Under the pieces are notes generated by a model, which was given only the letters and a program-made list of their open reading frames with translations, was not told the DNA's origin and searched no databases. A DNA stretch of 64,000 bases from Luteibacter sp. UNCMF331Sha3.1 (GTDB lineage Bacteria; Pseudomonadota; Gammaproteobacteria; Xanthomonadales; Rhodanobacteraceae), in NCBI RefSeq assembly GCF_900109915.1, contig NZ_FOBU01000002.1, positions 1,071,170-1,135,169 of the forward strand. Direction: 5' to 3'. The position numbers were made by a program, and so were the translations under genes. Positions 1 through 8,602 of the stretch are shown here, in pieces (position 1 is the stretch's first letter; each line of letters begins with the position of its first letter).

Positions 1-1
1 C

Positions 2-490
2 GACGACCGGTTCGCCACCACCGTGCTCAACGCGCTGACCGATTCGGGCCTGCCGCCGCACCGGCTGGAGCTGGAGATCACCGAAACGGCGATCGTCAAC
101 GCCGATAGTGCGACCGTGCGCCTGCTCAGGAATCTGCGGCGAACGGGCGTGCGTATATCGCTCGACGATTTCGGCACCGGCTATTCGAGCCTCACGCTGC
201 TGAAGGATCTCGACGTCGACAAGGTGAAGATCGATCGCTCGTTCGTCCAGATGGCGCCGATCGCGGACGACTCCGCCGCGATCGTCCGGGCGGTATCCAA
301 CCTCGGCGCTGCGCTCGGTCTGTGCGTGGTGGCCGAAGGCGTCGAGACCGAACAGCAGCGCGTGTTCCTGCGCGAGGCCGGGTGCGACGAACTGCAGGGC
401 TATCTTTTTTCGCCGGCGGTTCCGGAGGAGGGCATCGAGCGGGTGCTCGGGTATTTCCCCGAAGCCGAACGCGTCTACTCGGCCGGATAG
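2..490 (+). CDS. EAL-domain protein, C-terminal part (5' end outside window)
   Basis: This is the C-terminal part of a cyclic-di-GMP phosphodiesterase-type EAL domain; the frame is open from the window edge, so the true start lies upstream. Visible motifs are EITET (metal-binding Glu), LDDFGTGYSSL (the DD pair), VKIDRSFV (catalytic Lys), VVAEGVETEQQ and LQGYLFSP. All residues expected in this part of an active EAL domain are present, but the EAL signature itself is not in view. The domain would hydrolyse c-di-GMP to pGpG in the cytoplasm. Its 3' end overlaps the convergent gene downstream by 16 bp. Whether a GGDEF or sensor domain precedes it cannot be seen. Confidence 0.9.
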   Translation, partial: DDRFATTVLNALTDSGLPPHRLELEITETAIVNADSATVRLLRNLRRTGVRISLDDFGTGYSSLTLLKDLDVDKVKIDRSFVQMAPIADDSAAIVRAVSNLGAALGLCVVAEGVETEQQRVFLREAGCDELQGYLFSPAVPEEGIERVLGYFPEAERVYSAG

Positions 491-1107
491 GCTTCCGCGG
501 GCATCGGCCAGGTGCGCCGGAGATCGGGCATGCCCGGCACCGTGGTCGCCTGCGGCAGCGGCAACGGCATGCGCATCCCGAGCACGCCGCCGGTGGCGTC
601 GCCGACGATGGCGATCACGCAGGAGCCGCTGTCCTGCGACGTGCCGAAGGAAAGCCGGCCCCAGGACATCTGCAACACCTGGTAGCGGTTGGGAAGCATC
701 GAGGGCGCGGCAGGCAGGGACCGCTCGGAGGACGGGGCGTGGAAGCTCTCGTCGATGTCGGCGCGGGGAAAGCAGGGGCGCTGCTCGAGCTGGATGGACG
801 TGAAGCGCACCATCGGCACGTCGCCGCCTTCGTCGAAACCGCGCGCCTCGAAGGCCGTCACGCGATAGCCGTCCCGGGTGACGAAGGGCTGGCTGCGCAC
901 GATCTGCGGCGGGGCGTCGGCCGTGGCGTGCAGGCCGCCGGGCAGCTTGTTCGACAGGGCGTCCATGGCGTTGGGCAGCGTGCCCATGGTTCCGTTGATG
1001 ATCTCCACCAGCGTCTTGTCGCTACGCGGCACGCTCATGGACACCGGGGCGGCAAGAGCCGCCAGCGGCGCGACGAGTAGCGGCAGCAGGAGGTGGAGGG
1101 GGCGCAT
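475..1107 (-). CDS. Hypothetical secreted protein
   Basis: I do not recognise this 210-residue protein. The chosen ATG gives a clear signal peptide (MRPLHLLLPLLVAPLAALA, then APVS), which argues for export and against longer open-frame starts that run antisense through selO. The mature part is neutral, without membrane segments, and contains three Cys (in QRPCFPR and SGSCVIA among them) that could form a disulfide. It overlaps the EAL gene tail-to-tail by 16 bp and is divergent from selO, sharing a 240-bp intergenic region that contains a palindromic repeat. No good Shine-Dalgarno sequence was found. The function is unknown. Confidence 0.65.
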   Translation of the reverse strand: MRPLHLLLPLLVAPLAALAAPVSMSVPRSDKTLVEIINGTMGTLPNAMDALSNKLPGGLHATADAPPQIVRSQPFVTRDGYRVTAFEARGFDEGGDVPMVRFTSIQLEQRPCFPRADIDESFHAPSSERSLPAAPSMLPNRYQVLQMSWGRLSFGTSQDSGSCVIAIVGDATGGVLGMRMPLPLPQATTVPGMPDLRRTWPMPAEAYPAE

Positions 1108-1204
1108 GGAGACCGGGGCGGCGGGTTCGGGGTCGCTAGTGTGCACGAACTGGGTGTGTCTTACGCGGGGCAATTGGCATGATTCCGGGAATGCCGAAAC
1201 CCAC

Positions 1205-1274
1205 TGTGGGAGCGCGCTCGCGCGCGAAGGGTGCTCGCGGCAAGCACCCATTCGCGCGCGAGCGCGCTCCCACA
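1205..1274. repeat. Palindromic intergenic repeat, type B/B
   Basis: The outer 24-bp arms are perfect (TGTGGGAGCGCG... and its complement), followed by GGGTGCT / AGCACCC with a one-base bulge and a short loop. It is a member of a unit of about 69 bp found at many gaps in this window; here both arms carry the CGCGCTCGCGCG inner stem. It sits between the divergent hypothetical gene and selO. Confidence 0.85.
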
Positions 1275-1347
1275 CGAGATCCAGACGAGACCTTGTACCC
1301 GAGAGGAATGCCCGGATATTCCTCATAACGTCCCGACCCCATCCCCG

Positions 1348-2901
1348 ATGACCGACCTTCGCTTCGACAACACCTTCGTGCGCGAGTTGCCGGCCGACCT
1401 CGACACGTCCAACGTGCAGCGTCAGGTGCTCGGCGCCGCTTATTCGTTCGTCGACCCGACCCCGGTGTCCGCGCCGCGGACGATCGCGGTCGCGACGGAC
1501 GTGGCCGCCATGCTCGGCATCGATCCGGACGCCGGCGACTTCGCCGAGGTCTTCGCGGGCAACGCGCGCCGCCCGGGCATGACCGGCTACGCCATGGCGT
1601 ACGGCGGCCATCAGTTCGGGCACTGGGCCGGACAGCTCGGCGACGGGCGGGCGATCTCTCTCGGGGAGGTGCTCACGGCGGCCGATGGCCGCCAGGAGCT
1701 GCAGCTGAAGGGCGCCGGCCGCACGCCGTATTCCCGCGGCGCGGACGGACGCGCCGTGCTGCGGTCGTCCATTCGCGAGTTCCTCTGCAGCGAAGCCATG
1801 CATCATCTCGGCGTGCCGACGACGCGCGCGCTGTCGCTCGTGGCGACCGGCGACGCCGTGGTCCGCGACGTGATGTACGACGGCCACCCGGCGCCGGAGC
1901 CCGGCGCGATCGTCTGCCGCGTGGCGCCTTCGTTCCTGCGCTTCGGCTCGTACGAACTGCCTTCGGCACGCGGCGACGTCGCGCTGCTGCGGCGGCTGGT
2001 CGATTTCACCCTGGAACGGCACTACCCGGCATACGCCGGTCTGCCAGGCGAGGAAGGCTACGCCGCGTTCTTCGCCGACGTCTGCGAGCGCACGGCGCGC
2101 CTGATGGCGCACTGGATGCGCGTGGGCTTCGTGCATGGTGTGATGAACACGGACAACATGTCGATCCTGGGCCTCACCATCGATTACGGCCCCTATGGCT
2201 GGATCGACGACTTCGACCCCGACTGGACGCCCAACACCACGGATCGCGCGCACCGGCGCTATCGCTTCGGCCAGCAGCCGCACGTCGGCTACTGGAACCT
2301 CCAGCGACTGGCGCAGGCGCTTTCGCCGCTGTTCGGCGGCGTCGAGGCGCTGCACGCGGGGCTGGCGCGTTACGTCGAGGTCTTCGAGGCATCGGATGCC
2401 GCGTTTTCGGCCGCGAAGCTCGGTCTCGCCCAGCCCGACGCGGGCGACGAGGCACTGATCGCCGACCTGCGCGGACTGCTGCTGGCCGGCGGCATGGACA
2501 TGACGATCTTCTATCGCGATCTTGCGACGGTCGATCTCGACGCGCCGCGCGCGGCGAGCCTCGACGAGGCCTTCTACGACGAGACCGGCCGCGCCGCGGT
2601 GGGCGAGGCGCTGCAGGCGTGGCTGCTTCGTTATGCGGCGCGCGTTCGCGCGGACGGCTCACCCGACGCCGGGCGAATCGCCCTGATGCACGCGGCCAAT
2701 CCCCGCTACGTGCTGCGCAACTACCTCGCGCAGCAGGCCATCGACCGTGCGGAGCAGGGCGACGAAGCGGGTGTCCACGAACTTCTCGACGTGCTGCGGC
2801 ATCCGTACGACGAGCAGCCAGGCAAGGCGCGCCTGGCGGCCCGCCGCCCCGACTGGGCACGCGAGCGCGTCGGCTGCTCGATGCTGTCGTGTAGCAGCTG
2901 A
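1348..2901 (+). CDS. selO: Protein adenylyltransferase SelO (YdiU/UPF0061)
   Basis: The 517-residue protein is a pseudokinase-fold enzyme that transfers AMP from ATP to Ser/Thr/Tyr of target proteins (protein AMPylation), implicated in redox stress responses. Recognisable family blocks are [49 protein letters not shown], and [21 protein letters not shown] with the metal- and nucleotide-binding Asn/Asp residues. The C-terminus [10 protein letters not shown] keeps the two-cysteine tail that corresponds to the redox-active end of SelO. ATG 1348 ([14 protein letters not shown]) matches the usual family N-terminus; an in-frame extension upstream runs through the palindromic repeat and is unlikely to be real. 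It appears monocistronic. Confidence 0.95.
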   Translation: MTDLRFDNTFVRELPADLDTSNVQRQVLGAAYSFVDPTPVSAPRTIAVATDVAAMLGIDPDAGDFAEVFAGNARRPGMTGYAMAYGGHQFGHWAGQLGDGRAISLGEVLTAADGRQELQLKGAGRTPYSRGADGRAVLRSSIREFLCSEAMHHLGVPTTRALSLVATGDAVVRDVMYDGHPAPEPGAIVCRVAPSFLRFGSYELPSARGDVALLRRLVDFTLERHYPAYAGLPGEEGYAAFFADVCERTARLMAHWMRVGFVHGVMNTDNMSILGLTIDYGPYGWIDDFDPDWTPNTTDRAHRRYRFGQQPHVGYWNLQRLAQALSPLFGGVEALHAGLARYVEVFEASDAAFSAAKLGLAQPDAGDEALIADLRGLLLAGGMDMTIFYRDLATVDLDAPRAASLDEAFYDETGRAAVGEALQAWLLRYAARVRADGSPDAGRIALMHAANPRYVLRNYLAQQAIDRAEQGDEAGVHELLDVLRHPYDEQPGKARLAARRPDWARERVGCSMLSCSS

Positions 2902-2926
2902 CTTCGCGAAAACCGATCGCACCGCC

Positions 2927-2955
2927 GTGGGCCCCGGCGTACGCCGGGGCGACGG
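2927..2955. repeat. Inverted single copy of the GCCCCGGCG palindrome unit
   Basis: Positions 2931-2950 form a perfect 20-bp palindrome, GCCCCGGCGTACGCCGGGGC. With its flanks (GTGGG before, GACGG after) it is the reverse complement of the core of the 63-bp tandem units at 3048-3236. It lies 30 bp after the selO stop and may act as a transcript-end hairpin. Confidence 0.75.
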
Positions 2956-3047
2956 TGAGGCATGGTGCGGCACCTTCGCTACCCGCAGCCCGCTACCGTC
3001 CACCCTCGCCGCACGACCCGTCAGCCCGTCGCCGCGCAAGCCACACG

Positions 3048-3236
3048 CACGACCCGTCGCCCCGGCGCACGCCGGGGCCCACGTCCCCGGTCCTCGCGCA
3101 GGCGACACCGCACGACCCGTCGCCCCGGCGCACGCCGGGGCCCACGTCCCCGGTCCTCGTGCAGGCCACACCGCATAACACGTCGCCCCGGCGCACGCCG
3201 GGGTCCACGTTCCCGGTCCTCGTGCAGGCGACGGCA
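3048..3236. repeat. Three tandem 63-bp repeats with palindromic cores
   Basis: Units start at 3048, 3111 and 3174. Each reads as CACGACCCGTCGCC, then the palindrome CCCCGGCGCACGCCGGGG, then CCACGT.CCCGGTCCTCG.GCAGG. Units one and two are nearly identical; the third has a few changes. A degenerate partial unit precedes them (about 3012-3047). The gap between selO and rsmC (2902-3284, 383 bp) holds no gene; it is almost filled by this array and the inverted copy at 2927. The period is a multiple of three, so frames stay open through it, which explains spurious N-terminal extensions of rsmC. Confidence 0.85.
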
Positions 3237-3284
3237 CGTGCCCGTAGACTATCCGGCTACCCTTTCCCGACGAGGTCGCCCGCG

Positions 3285-4343
3285 TTGTCCGCCGGTTCTG
3301 CTTCCGATGATGCGCTCGAGGCCTTGTTCGTGCCGTTCGCCGCGGGCGATCTGTCATGGCCCAACGACGGCAGCGTGCTGATGCTGCGCGCCCGCGACGG
3401 CTTCGCGCTGCGCGAATCGCGGCGGCCGGGCTGGACGGTGCAGCAGTCCTTCCTGCCGGCCGCGGACGCGCTCGCGCGCTCCGGTTTCGAGCCCGTGGTG
3501 GATCTGCCCGCGGGGCGTTTCCGCGTCGTGACGGTGTTGCCGACGCGGCAGCGCGAGGAATCGCGCGCGTTGTTCGCGCAGGCCATGGCACGTGTCGCCG
3601 CTGACGGGATCGTGGTGGCGAGCGTGCCGAACGCGGAGGGTGCGAAGACGGCCGAGGGCGATCTCGCCTTGCTGGCCGGTGGCGTCGCCACGCTCTCGAA
3701 GCACAAATGCCGCGTCTTCTGGACACGCCCCGGCGCGACGCCGGCCCCGGCCCTGATGGACGCATGGCTCGCGCTCGACGCGCCGCTGCCCATCGACGAT
3801 GGCCGCTTCGTCAGCCGCCGTGGATTGTTCGCGTGGGATCGTGTCGACCGCGCTTCCGCGCTGCTGACCGGCGTCATGCCGGCCGATCTCGCCGGCCGGG
3901 CCGCCGATCTCGGTGCCGGCTTCGGCTACCTTGCCTGCACGCTGATCGATCGCTGCCCCGGTATCGCTGCCGTCGACCTCTACGAGGCCGAGGCCCGCGC
4001 GCTCGAGCCGGCACGCATCAACGTGGCGGCCGCCGTGTCGCGGGCAGGCCGCGACATCGCGACCACCGTTCGCTGGCAGGATGTGACGCGCGGGATCGAC
4101 GGCGGCTACGACGTCATCGTGTCCAATCCACCGTTCCATCAGGGGCGCGCCGACGACCCGTCGCTCGGCCGCGCGTTCATCGCCGCCGCCGCGAAAGGGC
4201 TGAACGCCCGCGGCCGTTTCTGGATGGTCGCCAATCGCCATCTCGCGTACGAGGCGACGCTCGACGCGTGCTTCGCCACCGTGCGCACCGTGATCGAAAA
4301 AGACGGCTTCAAGGTCGTCGAAGCAAAGGATCCCCGTCGATGA
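3285..4343 (+). CDS. rsmC: 16S rRNA guanine-N2 methyltransferase RsmC-like
   Basis: The 352-residue class I SAM methyltransferase is expected to methylate G1207 of 16S rRNA in the 30S subunit. The C-terminal half has the SAM-binding ADLGAGFGYLA motif and the catalytic SNPPFHQG (Asn at about residue 281) typical of m2G methyltransferases. The divergent N-terminal half is the degenerate duplicated domain seen in RsmC, and the length fits the E. coli enzyme (about 343 residues). I chose the TTG at 3285 because GAGGT sits 8 bp upstream and because longer frames would translate the 63-bp repeats. Its stop overlaps the next gene's ATG (ATGA), so the two are translationally coupled. Confidence 0.85.
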   Translation: MSAGSASDDALEALFVPFAAGDLSWPNDGSVLMLRARDGFALRESRRPGWTVQQSFLPAADALARSGFEPVVDLPAGRFRVVTVLPTRQREESRALFAQAMARVAADGIVVASVPNAEGAKTAEGDLALLAGGVATLSKHKCRVFWTRPGATPAPALMDAWLALDAPLPIDDGRFVSRRGLFAWDRVDRASALLTGVMPADLAGRAADLGAGFGYLACTLIDRCPGIAAVDLYEAEARALEPARINVAAAVSRAGRDIATTVRWQDVTRGIDGGYDVIVSNPPFHQGRADDPSLGRAFIAAAAKGLNARGRFWMVANRHLAYEATLDACFATVRTVIEKDGFKVVEAKDPRR

Positions 4344-5047
4344 AACTCGTGCGCCTGTTGGCGAACCTCGGTTATGGCAGCCGCAAGCAGGTCGCCGACA
4401 TGTTCCGCGAAGGCCTCGTCACCGATGCCGCCGGCGATGTGCTCTACGCCGACGACAAGGTCGACCACGCCGACGTGCGATTCGATGGCAAACCCCTCGA
4501 TCCGCCGCAGGGCATGCTGCTGATGCTCCACAAGCCCGTGGGCTACACGTGCTCGCGCAAGGACGTCGGTCGGCTCGTTTACGAGTTGCTGCCGCCGCGT
4601 TTCGGCGCACGCAATCCGGTGCTGTCCACGGTGGGCCGCCTGGATCGCGACACGTCGGGCCTGCTGCTGTTCACCGACGACGGCCAGCTCCTGCACCGGA
4701 TCATCTCGCCCAAGGCGAACGTGGCGAAGGTGTACGAGGCGACGCTCGCTAGCGACCTGCGTGGCGACGAAGCCGCGATCTTCGCGTCGGGCACGCTGAT
4801 GCTGGAAGGCGAAAAGGATCCCCTCGAGCCGGCGACCATGGACGTGCTCGGGCCGCGCCGTGCGCGCCTGACGCTGACGGAGGGTCGCTATCACCAGGTG
4901 CGGCGCATGTTCGCGGCGGTGGGCAACCACGTGGCGGCGCTGGAGCGCGTCGCGTTGGGCGGTCTGTCGCTGGACGGACTGCCGACGGGCGAGTGGCGAT
5001 TGCTGGATGCGCGCGACATCGCTCGCCTGTTCGGCACGACGACCTGA
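4340..5047 (+). CDS. rsuA: 16S rRNA pseudouridine synthase, RsuA type
   Basis: The 235-residue enzyme should convert U516 of 16S rRNA to pseudouridine. It has an N-terminal S4-like RNA-binding segment (LANLGYGSRKQVADMF), the catalytic GRLDRDTSGLLLFTDDG motif with the conserved Asp, and the family signature LTEGRYHQVRRMFAAVGNHV. The LHKPVGY block and overall length resemble RsuA more than RluE or RluF, but substrate choice in this family cannot be fixed from sequence alone. It starts inside the rsmC stop codon (4-bp overlap), so two 16S-modifying enzymes are made from one message. Confidence 0.8.
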   Translation: MKLVRLLANLGYGSRKQVADMFREGLVTDAAGDVLYADDKVDHADVRFDGKPLDPPQGMLLMLHKPVGYTCSRKDVGRLVYELLPPRFGARNPVLSTVGRLDRDTSGLLLFTDDGQLLHRIISPKANVAKVYEATLASDLRGDEAAIFASGTLMLEGEKDPLEPATMDVLGPRRARLTLTEGRYHQVRRMFAAVGNHVAALERVALGGLSLDGLPTGEWRLLDARDIARLFGTTT

Positions 5048-5159
5048 TCTCGCCTTCGGTGGTGGGTGGGAGCCGGGCGACATGCCCGTTTCGTTATGGA
5101 CGCTCCATGCACGTCCGTTGCAGTATCCGGGGAGTCCGTTCACCCATGGAGTGTGCAAG

Positions 5160-5690
5160 ATGAAGAGAATCGCCGTCGCCATCGCTGGATTGTTCGTCTG
5201 CGTGGCCGCCCAGGCCGCCGACAAGAGCGTCACCGTTCCCATGACCCTGGTCACGGCCGACGGCGTGGGTGCCTCGGTCGGCAAGGTCGTCATCACCGAG
5301 GGTAAGGGCGGGCTGGTGTTCACGCCCGACCTGAAGGGTCTGCCCGCCGGCGAGCACGGCTTCCATCTGCACGAGAAGCCCAGCTGCGATCCGGGCGAGA
5401 AGGATGGCAAGAAGGGCGCCGCACTTGCGGCCGGCGGTCATTTCGACCCGGCGAAGACCGGCAAGCACGAAGGTCCGGACGCGGCCGGCGGCCACGACGG
5501 CGACCTGCCGAAGATCGTCGTCGGCGCCGACGGTACCGATACAACGGCGGTCACCGCGCCGAAGCTGGAATCGCTTTCGGTGCTCAAGGGCCACGCCCTG
5601 ATGATCCACGCCGGCGGCGACAACTACGCCGACGAGCCGGCGCCCCTCGGCGGCGGCGGTGCCCGCATCGCCTGCGGCGTGGTCAAGTAA
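5160..5690 (+). CDS. sodC: Periplasmic Cu/Zn superoxide dismutase
   Basis: The 176-residue precursor dismutates superoxide to hydrogen peroxide and oxygen in the periplasm. The signal peptide is MKRIAVAIAGLFVCVAAQA. Metal ligands are visible in HGFHLHEKPSC, GGHFDP, GGHDGDLP and MIHAGGDNYAD, and the two Cys that form the conserved disulfide are in KPSC and RIACGVV. GGAG at 5148-5151 lies 8 bp before the ATG. The next gene starts 7 bp after its stop, so the two probably share a transcript, pairing superoxide defence with a DNA or RNA alkylation repair-type enzyme. Confidence 0.95.
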   Translation: MKRIAVAIAGLFVCVAAQAADKSVTVPMTLVTADGVGASVGKVVITEGKGGLVFTPDLKGLPAGEHGFHLHEKPSCDPGEKDGKKGAALAAGGHFDPAKTGKHEGPDAAGGHDGDLPKIVVGADGTDTTAVTAPKLESLSVLKGHALMIHAGGDNYADEPAPLGGGGARIACGVVK

Positions 5691-5697
5691 GGAACGC

Positions 5698-6321
5698 ATG
5701 TCGCAAGGCGGTCTTTTCGGCCCCGAACCGCTCGTGATCGTCGACGACGAGCACGGGCGGTTCGCGTATGAGCCCGACGTGATCTCCGAAGCGCAGGCGG
5801 CGGCCTGGTTCGACGCGTTGCTCGCGGGCATTCCCTGGGAAGCCCAGAAACGGAGCATGTACGGTCGCGAGGTCGACGTGCCGCGTCTGGTACAGCACTA
5901 CCGGCTGGCCGAGCCCGGCCTGCCCGCGGTGATCGGCGAGGCGGGGCGCGTCGTCATCGCGCGCACCGGCATACCGTTCACGTCGGTGGGCCTGAACCTC
6001 TATCGCGATGGCCAGGATAGCGTCGCGCCGCATAACGACCACATCGAGGAACTGGCGGAGGGCGCGTCGATCGCGTTGCTGTCATTGGGCGCCACGCGGC
6101 GCATGACGTTGCGCGAGCGCGAGGCGCCGAAGCGCCGTTTCGACGTCGACATGGTGCCGGGCAGCCTTCTGACGATGAGTTATGCCACGCAGTTCCACTA
6201 CGACCACGGCATCCCGAAGACGAAGACCCCGGTCGGCCCGCGCATCAGCCTCGCCTTCCGGGTGCGACCCGATGGCAAGGCCGGCGGCCGGCGTTACGTC
6301 TCGCAAAGGCGGCCGGTCTGA
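5698..6321 (+). CDS. AlkB-family 2-oxoglutarate/Fe(II) dioxygenase
   Basis: The 207-residue protein belongs to the AlkB-like group that oxidatively removes alkyl groups from nucleic acid bases. It has the iron triad (HNDHIEE for HxD, and HYDHGIPK for the second His) and the 2-oxoglutarate-binding tail PRISLAFRVR. Its layout (short N-terminus, LNLYRDGQDSVAPHNDH) is that of the ALKBH2/3-like bacterial AlkB2 subgroup rather than E. coli AlkB; the substrate is not determined. AAGGA lies 5 bp upstream of ATG 5698, and sodC ends 7 bp before. Confidence 0.88.
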   Translation: MSQGGLFGPEPLVIVDDEHGRFAYEPDVISEAQAAAWFDALLAGIPWEAQKRSMYGREVDVPRLVQHYRLAEPGLPAVIGEAGRVVIARTGIPFTSVGLNLYRDGQDSVAPHNDHIEELAEGASIALLSLGATRRMTLREREAPKRRFDVDMVPGSLLTMSYATQFHYDHGIPKTKTPVGPRISLAFRVRPDGKAGGRRYVSQRRPV

Positions 6322-6323
6322 TC

Positions 6324-6351
6324 GGTGGGCGCCGGCAGACGGGCTCCCACC
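6324..6351. terminator. Degenerate palindromic repeat between convergent genes
   Basis: GGTGGG and CCCACC bracket an imperfect GCCGGC-containing stem. It is a short, decayed member of the window's GTGGGAGCC repeat family, placed 2 bp after the alkB-like stop and 15 bp before the stop of the convergent GGDEF gene. It may serve as a bidirectional terminator hairpin, but there is no T tract. Confidence 0.45.
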
Positions 6352-6366
6352 ACGTCCGGCCAGGCG

Positions 6367-7425
6367 TCAGAACAGATCGATGCTGCCCAGCGCCACCGGC
6401 GCCGCGAGCTCCCCGCGAGCGGCCAGGGCCTCGTAGCCGTGAACGCTGTCGCGACCGTGCTGCTTGGCGAAATAGAGCGCCTTGTCCGCACGATCGAGCA
6501 CGATCTCGGGATAGTCGCTTTCGGTGATGCGTGCATAGCCGACGCTCACCGTGACATGGCCGACCTGCGGGTAGGCATGCTCGCCCACGAAGCCGCGGAA
6601 GCGATCGAGGACGTCGTGCACTTCGGCCTCGTCCTGGGCGGCCAGCAGCACCACGAACTCTTCGCCGCCGAAGCGGAAGAGCACGTCGCTCTGTCGGAAA
6701 CAGGCACGCATCTGTTGCGCGAGCATAAGGATCACCTCGTCGCCGTACACGTGACCGTAGGTGTCGTTGATGCGCTTGAAATGATCGATATCGAGGATTG
6801 CGAGGAACAGCGTCGTCTCGCCATCGGCCGCGCTGCCGCACGACGACGGCGCCCGCGCGCGCTGGCGCTGCAGCTTCAGGAGCCGCTGCAGGCGCTGTTC
6901 GAAGCTGCGGCGGTTGTACAGGCCGGTGAGCTTGTCGCGTTCGCTGTCGTTGAGCAGGGCGATGTAGTTGCCGTAGATGCGTGCGAAACCCTCGACCATC
7001 GAGCGCACGTCGTCGAGCGCGTCCTCCGATTCCAGCATCAGGGCGCCGATGGCGGCATGGTCGCGCTGGATGGGAATGACGAGCCGGCTGATGCCGTCGT
7101 CGGTCACGTCGCTGATCGCCTCGAGCATCTCCATCGCGCACACGATCGTGTCGATGGGGTCGCCTTCGCGGCCCGGATCGATGGCTTCCACGACGAGACC
7201 GCCGTCGGCTTTGCGCGAGCACACCACGATCGATTCGACCGGGTGCTGCATGCTCTCGCCACGCTTGCACAGGGTGACGCTGTTGACCGGCACCAGCTCG
7301 GCGAGCGAGAGCACCACGCTGTGATCGAGCGCGTCGATGTCGCGGTGGTGCGTGAACTCGGCCACGGAGGCGAGCAGGCGGGATTCCGGCAGGATGCCGG
7401 CCAGGGCATGCCAGGGCGCTCTCAT
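6367..7425 (-). CDS. GAF-like sensor diguanylate cyclase
   Basis: The 352-residue protein combines an N-terminal GAF-like region (about residues 25-165; a soluble sensor of unknown ligand) with a C-terminal GGDEF domain (about 175-335) that should make c-di-GMP from two GTP. The active site reads RFGGEEFVVL, and the inhibitory I-site RxxD (RQSD) is five residues ahead of it, so product inhibition is likely. DKLTGLYNRRSF and LDIDHFKRINDTYGH are the other domain marks. There are no membrane segments. I chose ATG 7425; a GTG at 7485 is an alternative. A sequence resembling a FliA promoter lies about 140 bp upstream (7567-7593). Confidence 0.9.
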   Translation of the reverse strand: MRAPWHALAGILPESRLLASVAEFTHHRDIDALDHSVVLSLAELVPVNSVTLCKRGESMQHPVESIVVCSRKADGGLVVEAIDPGREGDPIDTIVCAMEMLEAISDVTDDGISRLVIPIQRDHAAIGALMLESEDALDDVRSMVEGFARIYGNYIALLNDSERDKLTGLYNRRSFEQRLQRLLKLQRQRARAPSSCGSAADGETTLFLAILDIDHFKRINDTYGHVYGDEVILMLAQQMRACFRQSDVLFRFGGEEFVVLLAAQDEAEVHDVLDRFRGFVGEHAYPQVGHVTVSVGYARITESDYPEIVLDRADKALYFAKQHGRDSVHGYEALAARGELAAPVALGSIDLF

Positions 7426-7566
7426 CGACGCGGCGCCCTCGCGATGGACGCCTCGCAATCTGTGCAACGGATTCGCACCAACCACCTCCCCCGAGTGGGG
7501 CGCGTACTCCGCGTCCCTGTGTGCATGCTCATGGCTCGCCCTGCCTACTGCTTCCCCTGAACCTTG

Positions 7567-7593
7567 ATAGCGGCAGATCAGTTCGTAACTTTA
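7567..7593 (-). promoter_or_regulatory. Candidate sigma-28 (FliA) promoter
   Basis: On the minus strand the sequence reads TAAAGTTA, 11 bases, GCCGCTAT. The flagellar sigma-28 consensus is TAAAGTTT-N11-GCCGATAA; 7 of 8 and 6 of 8 positions match with exact spacing. It points at the GAF-like/GGDEF gene that starts at 7425, leaving a leader of about 135 nt. This rests on motif match only. Confidence 0.5.
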
Positions 7594-7669
7594 GGGCAAA
7601 AGACGAAAGAAGTGACGAATGTGTGAAGGACGTCCCGTTTTTCGATCTTCACAAAGATGAAGCGATGTG

Positions 7670-8599
7670 TCAGGCGTGCGGCGGCCAGTGGCTCAGCAGT
7701 CCCGGATCCACACCCACCCGCCGGCACGACCGCGACGCCACCCCTTCCGTCAGTGCCGCACGGAACAGCGGCGCCATGCCGCGCAGCGCGATGGCGGCGA
7801 GTCTTGCCTTTCGCAGGTCGCCATCCGTGCGGCCCAGGAGCTGGTTCGCCCAGTCGGGAAGCAGGGCGGCCCCGGCGTGCAGGAACACGTCGCGCGAGAG
7901 CCCCGCCAGCGGCACGGGGAGGTCGAGACGCGCCAGGACGTCGAGCACGGTACGCGAGCGCTCGCCGAAAACGAGCGATGGCCGGATGCCCTCGATGTAT
8001 GCGTCGAGCGCGGCGACCGATCCCGGTACGTCGCGGGCGCCGAGCGCCTCGGCGATGCGTCGCGTCTCGTCGAGGTACGTGTCGGCGATGCGATCGGTGA
8101 CCTCCAGCGGACCGTAGGTCCGGAAGCCGGCGAGGAAGCTCGACATCTCGCTGACGTGGACCCAGGTCAGCAGGTCCGGATCGTCGGCGGCGTACGGAAC
8201 GCCGGCCTCGTCGACGCCGCGGACGTGGCGATGGATGGCCCGCACGCGTTCGATCATGTCGTGCGCCGCCGCGGTGGGCGCGTAGGTGGTTGCGCCGACG
8301 AACGCCGTGGTCCGGCGCAGGCGTCCCACGAGATCGCCACGAAAGTTCGAATGGTCCCACACGCCGGCCAGCGCACGCGGGTGCAGGGTCTGCAGATAGA
8401 GCGCGCACAACCCGCCGGCGAGCATGCCGCAGAAATCGGCATGCATGCGCCACGTCACGCTCGATGGGCCGAAGAGGCCAGGGTCGCCGGGCGGATGGTC
8501 GTAGTCGATCGCGCCGGTCTGCGGTCGCGGGAATGCCGTCAGCACCCACCGCCGGATGGGCGCCGAGGCGGGGCGCAACAGGTGGCCGAAGGCGCCCAC
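7670..8599 (-). CDS. DUF2236 (MpaB/latex-clearing-protein-like) oxygenase family protein
   Basis: The 309-residue protein belongs to the DUF2236 family that includes the fungal MpaB oxygenase and rubber oxygenase Lcp, which are b-type haem proteins. Family marks are the LQTLHPRALAGVWDHSNF block, RVRAIHRHVRGVDEAGVPYA and ADDPDLLTWVHVSEM, where the conserved His is a predicted haem ligand. The substrate is unknown. The GTG start is 3 bp downstream of the corA stop, so translation is probably coupled to corA. A functional link between an ion transporter and this oxygenase is not established. Confidence 0.8.
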   Translation of the reverse strand: MGAFGHLLRPASAPIRRWVLTAFPRPQTGAIDYDHPPGDPGLFGPSSVTWRMHADFCGMLAGGLCALYLQTLHPRALAGVWDHSNFRGDLVGRLRRTTAFVGATTYAPTAAAHDMIERVRAIHRHVRGVDEAGVPYAADDPDLLTWVHVSEMSSFLAGFRTYGPLEVTDRIADTYLDETRRIAEALGARDVPGSVAALDAYIEGIRPSLVFGERSRTVLDVLARLDLPVPLAGLSRDVFLHAGAALLPDWANQLLGRTDGDLRKARLAAIALRGMAPLFRAALTEGVASRSCRRVGVDPGLLSHWPPHA

Positions 8600-8602
8600 C
8601 GG

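Noticed and set aside
3048-3236. CRISPR array
   Set aside because: The units are contiguous 63-bp tandem copies without variable spacers, and no cas gene is near.
2955-3284. N-terminal extension of RsmC
   Set aside because: The extra 110 codons translate the 63-bp tandem repeat and have no match to the RsmC fold; the TTG at 3285 has a ribosome site.
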